Origin: Aurantiochytrium sp. KH105
Taxonomy: Eukaryota; Sar; Bigyra; Thraustochytrida; Thraustochytriidae
Length of the DNA stretch: 64,000 bases
Reading direction: 5' to 3'
Assembly: GCA_003116975.1 (NCBI GenBank)
Contig: BGKB01000007.1
Coordinates: forward strand, 1-64,000
The notes below the pieces were generated by a model that did no database searches, had not been told where the DNA came from, and worked only from the letters and a program-made list of their open reading frames with translations. Shown here piece after piece: positions 60,784-64,000 of the stretch. Each line of letters opens with the position of its first letter. Positions within the stretch are counted from its first letter, which is position 1. The translations under genes and the position numbers were made by a program.

Positions 60784-62628
60784 ATGGTGCTTCCCGCGCA
60801 CGAGGCAGAGCGCACCATCGAGGCCCTCAAGGCCTTTCCCGTTGAGGAGGTTGGCTCGGCAACATGGATGAAACAGCATCTTGCCCTGCAGAAACTCAAC
60901 CTGCAGGCGCACGAGAGCGTGCAAAAGAACGAGGAAAACTTTGTGCTCGAGGGACTCGTCACACACGACAAGCTTCGTGTGGTCGTGCATGAACTCATTG
61001 TCATCGAGGCCTGGCGCGAGCACGTCCTCGCGGACGAGTCTGTCCAGCGCCACCTCGCAGAGCGCAACTCCATCCGCGGCTACCACGTCGCTTTCCATGA
61101 AGCCACCCTATGCAATCTGCTCGAAGTCGTCCTCTACCACGACTACGCCGCTCAGTCGTGTGGCGAGACCATTGTCGAGGTCGTTGACTACTGTTGTCGC
61201 CGTCTTCGATGGCTTTGCGAACGCTCGGTGCGCGATGACGTAAACAACGGTGACGACCTCGACGCATCAGGCGCCGATCAAGACCAAAACGCGCCAGAGC
61301 TCGACACTCCAGAGGCACGGCTGCGCGATTTCCGTCGTCAGCTTCGCGACGTGGTCTGGCGCTGTAGCATCGCCGCGGTGTCTGTGCTGCGATTTATTTG
61401 TGAGCACGTCACTCAGCTCCCGCTCAGCGTCATGACGCGCCTGCTTGACACGCATGACGTCCCATGTCTCGTCGTCCCATGCATCGAAAACCCGCCATGG
61501 ACGCGCCGCACTTCGCAAGGCCAATGGGAAAAATTACGAGACCATACCTGGACAAAGGTCGAACCCAAAGACCTGCTTTTGCTCACTCCTCTCGAGGCGC
61601 AACCCTGGCTTATTCTCTTTAATTTGCTCTGCGAGGGGGAGGTTCGCAAACGCTATCACTTTCATTCATTCCGTAAAGATTCGCTCTTGCGCACACGCAA
61701 GTACCTTAATCAGACTCTCGTCGATCAGCTCCCCGTGCTCGCCGATCTGCAGCGCACTTTCGATGAGCTGGTCATCATGGATGCGCCGCCAGCCACGACG
61801 TCCTCGGCTTTGGTGCTTGAGCAGGTCGCAGAGGTTCGCGATAGCCTCTTACGCGAAACGAACTGGAACCAGCAGATCCAAAGGGTTTTTCAAACGACTT
61901 TTAAGGAAAAGGAAGGCCGTGACGACCCCCTCGTTCGCCAGCTCGCAGGCCTGTACAACGAAGACATTGTCGAGGAACTCCTTTCCGGCCGCAACACGGC
62001 GCTTGACGAAGGAAGTAGCGCACAAGCGTCTTCCTCGGGTGTCACCATCGAGCCCGTCTCTGAAGACGAAAAGAACACGAACCAGGATACGGCACGCGAC
62101 CTCTTTCCTCGCCAAGTCACTCTTTCCCTGCAAACTGGCCGGAAAGTGCGCCTCCAGCCTATTGCAGAGTCTGGCACGGAACAAATCACAGCAAAGGGCC
62201 GCTTTGTGCGCTTCCAGCTCCATTGTCCCGACATCCAAGGAGCCGTGGCCCTTGATCAAGAGAACGCAGCAGCCAAAGGCAATGCTGCGCCAGACAGTCA
62301 ACTTGGCATATCGCTCCCCTTCACTGATAGTTTTATGCTCAAGATGGTCGTCGAACCATGCCGCCGCCGTCACGATCTTGAGAACGGTGAAACGCTCGAA
62401 TCTCAGAACGAGATCACCATTTATTCGAAGAAGCCCAAGGCTAGCGTCGCTACCGAATCAGAGTTTTGGCAAAAGCTTGGATCTCTCAAGGATGGCGCCG
62501 TTGCCCAGGTCCAATGTTTCGTGGAAGACACTTGCGAAAAGATTGCAGGGGACAGCTCAAATAGCGAAACGGCACATGCAACGCTTCGTCTCGGCGCAGT
62601 CTTCATCTCTCTCGCACAGGATGCATAA
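60784..62628 (+). CDS. ZMYND10: ZMYND10 (dynein-arm assembly factor), without MYND finger
   Basis: 614 residues from MVLPAHEAERTIEAL. The first ~390 residues follow ZMYND10: EVGSATWMKQHLALQKLNLQ, LVTHDKLRVVVHELIVIEAW, FHEATLCNLLEVVLYH, VVDYCCRRLRWL, MTRLLDTHDVPCLVV, PWLILFNLLCEG and LNQTLVDQLPVLADLQ. In animals the protein works with LRRC6 and Hsp90 co-chaperones to assemble axonemal dynein arms in cytoplasm. The C-terminal MYND zinc finger, seven Cys and one His in human, is absent. In its place residues ~440-614 form an apparently beta-rich region (QVTLSLQTGRKVRLQPI, LKMVVEPCRRRH, NEITIYSKKP) that I cannot assign. The presence of this gene implies motile cilia. Only 117 bp separate it from the next gene. 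Confidence 0.85.
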   Translation: MVLPAHEAERTIEALKAFPVEEVGSATWMKQHLALQKLNLQAHESVQKNEENFVLEGLVTHDKLRVVVHELIVIEAWREHVLADESVQRHLAERNSIRGYHVAFHEATLCNLLEVVLYHDYAAQSCGETIVEVVDYCCRRLRWLCERSVRDDVNNGDDLDASGADQDQNAPELDTPEARLRDFRRQLRDVVWRCSIAAVSVLRFICEHVTQLPLSVMTRLLDTHDVPCLVVPCIENPPWTRRTSQGQWEKLRDHTWTKVEPKDLLLLTPLEAQPWLILFNLLCEGEVRKRYHFHSFRKDSLLRTRKYLNQTLVDQLPVLADLQRTFDELVIMDAPPATTSSALVLEQVAEVRDSLLRETNWNQQIQRVFQTTFKEKEGRDDPLVRQLAGLYNEDIVEELLSGRNTALDEGSSAQASSSGVTIEPVSEDEKNTNQDTARDLFPRQVTLSLQTGRKVRLQPIAESGTEQITAKGRFVRFQLHCPDIQGAVALDQENAAAKGNAAPDSQLGISLPFTDSFMLKMVVEPCRRRHDLENGETLESQNEITIYSKKPKASVATESEFWQKLGSLKDGAVAQVQCFVEDTCEKIAGDSSNSETAHATLRLGAVFISLAQDA

Positions 62629-62745
62629 TCATGATAATGTGATACTTGGAAATTAGTCATCTGCTCGCCACACAACACGAGTTCATCATCTCAGCTATCC
62701 CCTCCGACCCATCGTGTCAACAAACTACGGTTGTGGTAGGCTTGG

Positions 62746-63636
62746 ATGTCGGCCCAGGCTCGATCAGAGCCTAGAAGCCGACGCCTGCGAAGGCCTGATA
62801 AAAAAAATGCATTGGTGAAAACGAGTGAAAACCAAAACAAGCAAATCGAATTCGCGAGGAAAATCAAGACCTTGCTTGCCATAACGACGCTGGCATTGGC
62901 AGCGGCTGCCTCGGCCGCTGGCATGGCCGCCCAAGAGGACGCCGCACCGGTGCTTCTCCTTGGCTGGCGTGAGTTCGCAGTCAATTGCTCACGCGGCGAG
63001 CTCAAGATCGCTGGCAAGCCACTGCTCGTCGACGAGGTCGCCAACACTGGCGAAGGTACGGGCCTCGTCGTTTGGGACGGGAGTATTGTGCTCGCCAAGT
63101 ATGTCGAGCACGCCGTACCTCTTTCTCCGCAAGCTCGTGTGCTCGAGCTAGGCTGTGGCACGGGCGTCGTAGGCCTCGCAAGTGCCGCTCTTGGCGCTGG
63201 CGCAGTCTATCTCACAGATCTCGACTACGCGCTTGGGAACGCGCGCGACAATGCAGCTCGAAACGAACACTTGACTGAGCGTGTTCAGGTCTTTGCACTC
63301 GACTGGACCGCAGAAGAGCTCGATCCTCGCGCTGTAGAGCATGGCAATCTCACACACATTCTTGCTGCCGACGTCATTTGGGTCCCAGAACTCGTCATTC
63401 CCTTTGCAGACACTCTTGCACGCATCGAAAGCGCCAACCCCCATATCGAACACATTCTTCTTGCACATCAGACCCGGGCGATCCGCACCGACGAGATCCT
63501 ATGGGCAGAGCTTAAAGCTCGTTCTTTTCAGATTCAAGAGATTTCCGTTCAGGACTTTCACCCCGAATTTCAGAGCAAAAGGATCAAGATATACAGGCTT
63601 ACTCGAAAATCCACGACCTGCAATGAGGCGTCTTGA
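62746..63636 (+). CDS. METTL21-type lysine methyltransferase
   Basis: 296 residues from ATG at 62746, or 237 from the alternative ATG at 62923 (MAAQEDAAPVLLLGWREF). The SAM-binding core is clear: GLVVWDGSIVLAKY, LELGCGTGVVGLASA, a DLDY acidic loop, FALDWTAEEL and ILAADVIW, the D-x-x-Y/W position of the family. This is the pattern of METTL21/FAM86 enzymes that methylate lysines of chaperones and elongation factors. The longer form adds a basic stretch and a 20-residue hydrophobic segment (TLLAITTLALAAAASAAG) that could anchor it in a membrane. Which start is used is unclear. Confidence 0.75.
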   Translation: MSAQARSEPRSRRLRRPDKKNALVKTSENQNKQIEFARKIKTLLAITTLALAAAASAAGMAAQEDAAPVLLLGWREFAVNCSRGELKIAGKPLLVDEVANTGEGTGLVVWDGSIVLAKYVEHAVPLSPQARVLELGCGTGVVGLASAALGAGAVYLTDLDYALGNARDNAARNEHLTERVQVFALDWTAEELDPRAVEHGNLTHILAADVIWVPELVIPFADTLARIESANPHIEHILLAHQTRAIRTDEILWAELKARSFQIQEISVQDFHPEFQSKRIKIYRLTRKSTTCNEAS

Positions 63637-63640
63637 CTTC

Positions 63641-63644
<4 letters not shown>

Positions 63645-63678
<34 letters not shown>
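63645..63678 (+). repeat. (AC)17 dinucleotide microsatellite
   Basis: About seventeen AC units immediately after the methyltransferase stop. Confidence 0.95.
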
Positions 63679-63680
<2 letters not shown>

Positions 63681-63756
63681 CTTTCCCCCCTCCCCATTCA
63701 AAAAGAGAAAATACAGCATACCATCATTACAAAGCGATGACGAATATATTTTTTAT

Positions 63757-64000
63757 CTAAGCCCTGCGAGCATGAAGCTGCATGGGCTCGTCATCGTACT
63801 CGTCCTCATCCCCATCAGAAGAAGCGTCAAACTCATCGTCGTTGGTGCCGGCGTTAACATCTCGGTGCCCTACGCCAGCGTCGTAGTCTTGCTCGAGACC
63901 ATGCGGAATGATGGACTGCGATACCCGTCGGCTCAGGACGTCAGGCCGTCTGCTTGCCGAAGCAATCTTACTCTCACGACGCATGTTCAGTGCAAAAACA
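63757..64000 (-). CDS. C-terminal end of a gene that leaves the window
   Basis: The minus-strand frame is open from the window edge to TAA at 63757. From an internal Met at 63984 it reads MRRESKIASASRR and ends with an acidic stretch rich in Asp and Glu (DEDEYDDEPMQLHARRA). The true start is probably outside. No family can be named. Confidence 0.4.
   Translation of the reverse strand, partial: VFALNMRRESKIASASRRPDVLSRRVSQSIIPHGLEQDYDAGVGHRDVNAGTNDDEFDASSDGDEDEYDDEPMQLHARRA

Noticed and set aside
63645..63678. Part of a CRISPR-like or tandem gene array
   Set aside because: It is a plain AC microsatellite. No direct repeats with unique spacers occur anywhere in the window.

Overview
The window looks like nuclear DNA of a compact eukaryotic genome. 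Coding regions are long and mostly uninterrupted, in the standard code (TAA, TAG and TGA stops all used). I can place only three GT-AG introns: one of 89 bp in an SDR gene and two of 124 and 96 bp in an adenylate kinase gene. Intergenic DNA is GC-rich and full of microsatellites. The gene set includes motile-cilium and centrosome genes (ZMYND10, SFI1), ER N-glycan processing (glucosidase II), 3R-type Myb, NELF-B and an AF4/FMR2-like domain. My inference is a flagellate protist with a thraustochytrid-like (stramenopile) flavour. That placement is a guess from style and gene content, not a proven assignment.

Layout. 0-2.3 kb: no firm gene, only small doubtful ORFs. 2.3-10 kb: Fes1/HspBP1 (+), a bacterial-type SDR with an intron (-), SFI1 (+) and the PP2A catalytic subunit (-). 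10.9-12 kb: a RING protein with two copies of an unfamiliar repeat (-), preceded by a 33-unit CAG tract. 12-17.5 kb: gene-poor, repeat-rich DNA that holds decayed fragments of a repeated coding unit. 17.5-26 kb: glucosidase II alpha (+), a three-exon adenylate kinase (-) head to head with a TTC33-like TPR gene (+), and a 1000-residue four-repeat Myb with an N-terminal zinc finger (-). 26-29.8 kb: repeat-rich, no gene. 29.8-37.4 kb: a three-cNBD plus RGS protein, a frameshifted truncated WD40 paralogue, and an intact WD40-Roc-COR-TIR protein (all +). 37.7-49 kb: NELF-B with an internal bromodomain (+), a SPRY plus META-like protein (-), a pseudouridine synthase (+) and a Tudor-like chromatin protein (+). 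49.5-55 kb: a tyrosine phosphatase (-), an AF4/FMR2 C-terminal-domain protein (+), PSMG4 (-) and a small orphan (-). 58.8-64 kb: an orphan polytopic membrane protein (-), ZMYND10 without its MYND finger (+), a METTL21-type methyltransferase (+) and the tail of a gene leaving the window (-).

Themes. Three genes concern transcription elongation or chromatin: NELF-B with a bromodomain, the AFF-like domain, and a protein with a WPGINKPGG Tudor-like fold. Several proteins have fusions that I do not know from animals or fungi. The most striking are NELF-B plus bromodomain, WD40-Roc-COR-TIR with a broken neighbour copy (which recalls birth-and-death evolution of innate-immune receptors), and triple cNBD plus RGS with an N-myristoylation signal. 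Genes mostly alternate in convergent and divergent pairs with short gaps, so many promoters are probably shared or very short. No tRNA, rRNA, CRISPR array or intact transposon was recognised.
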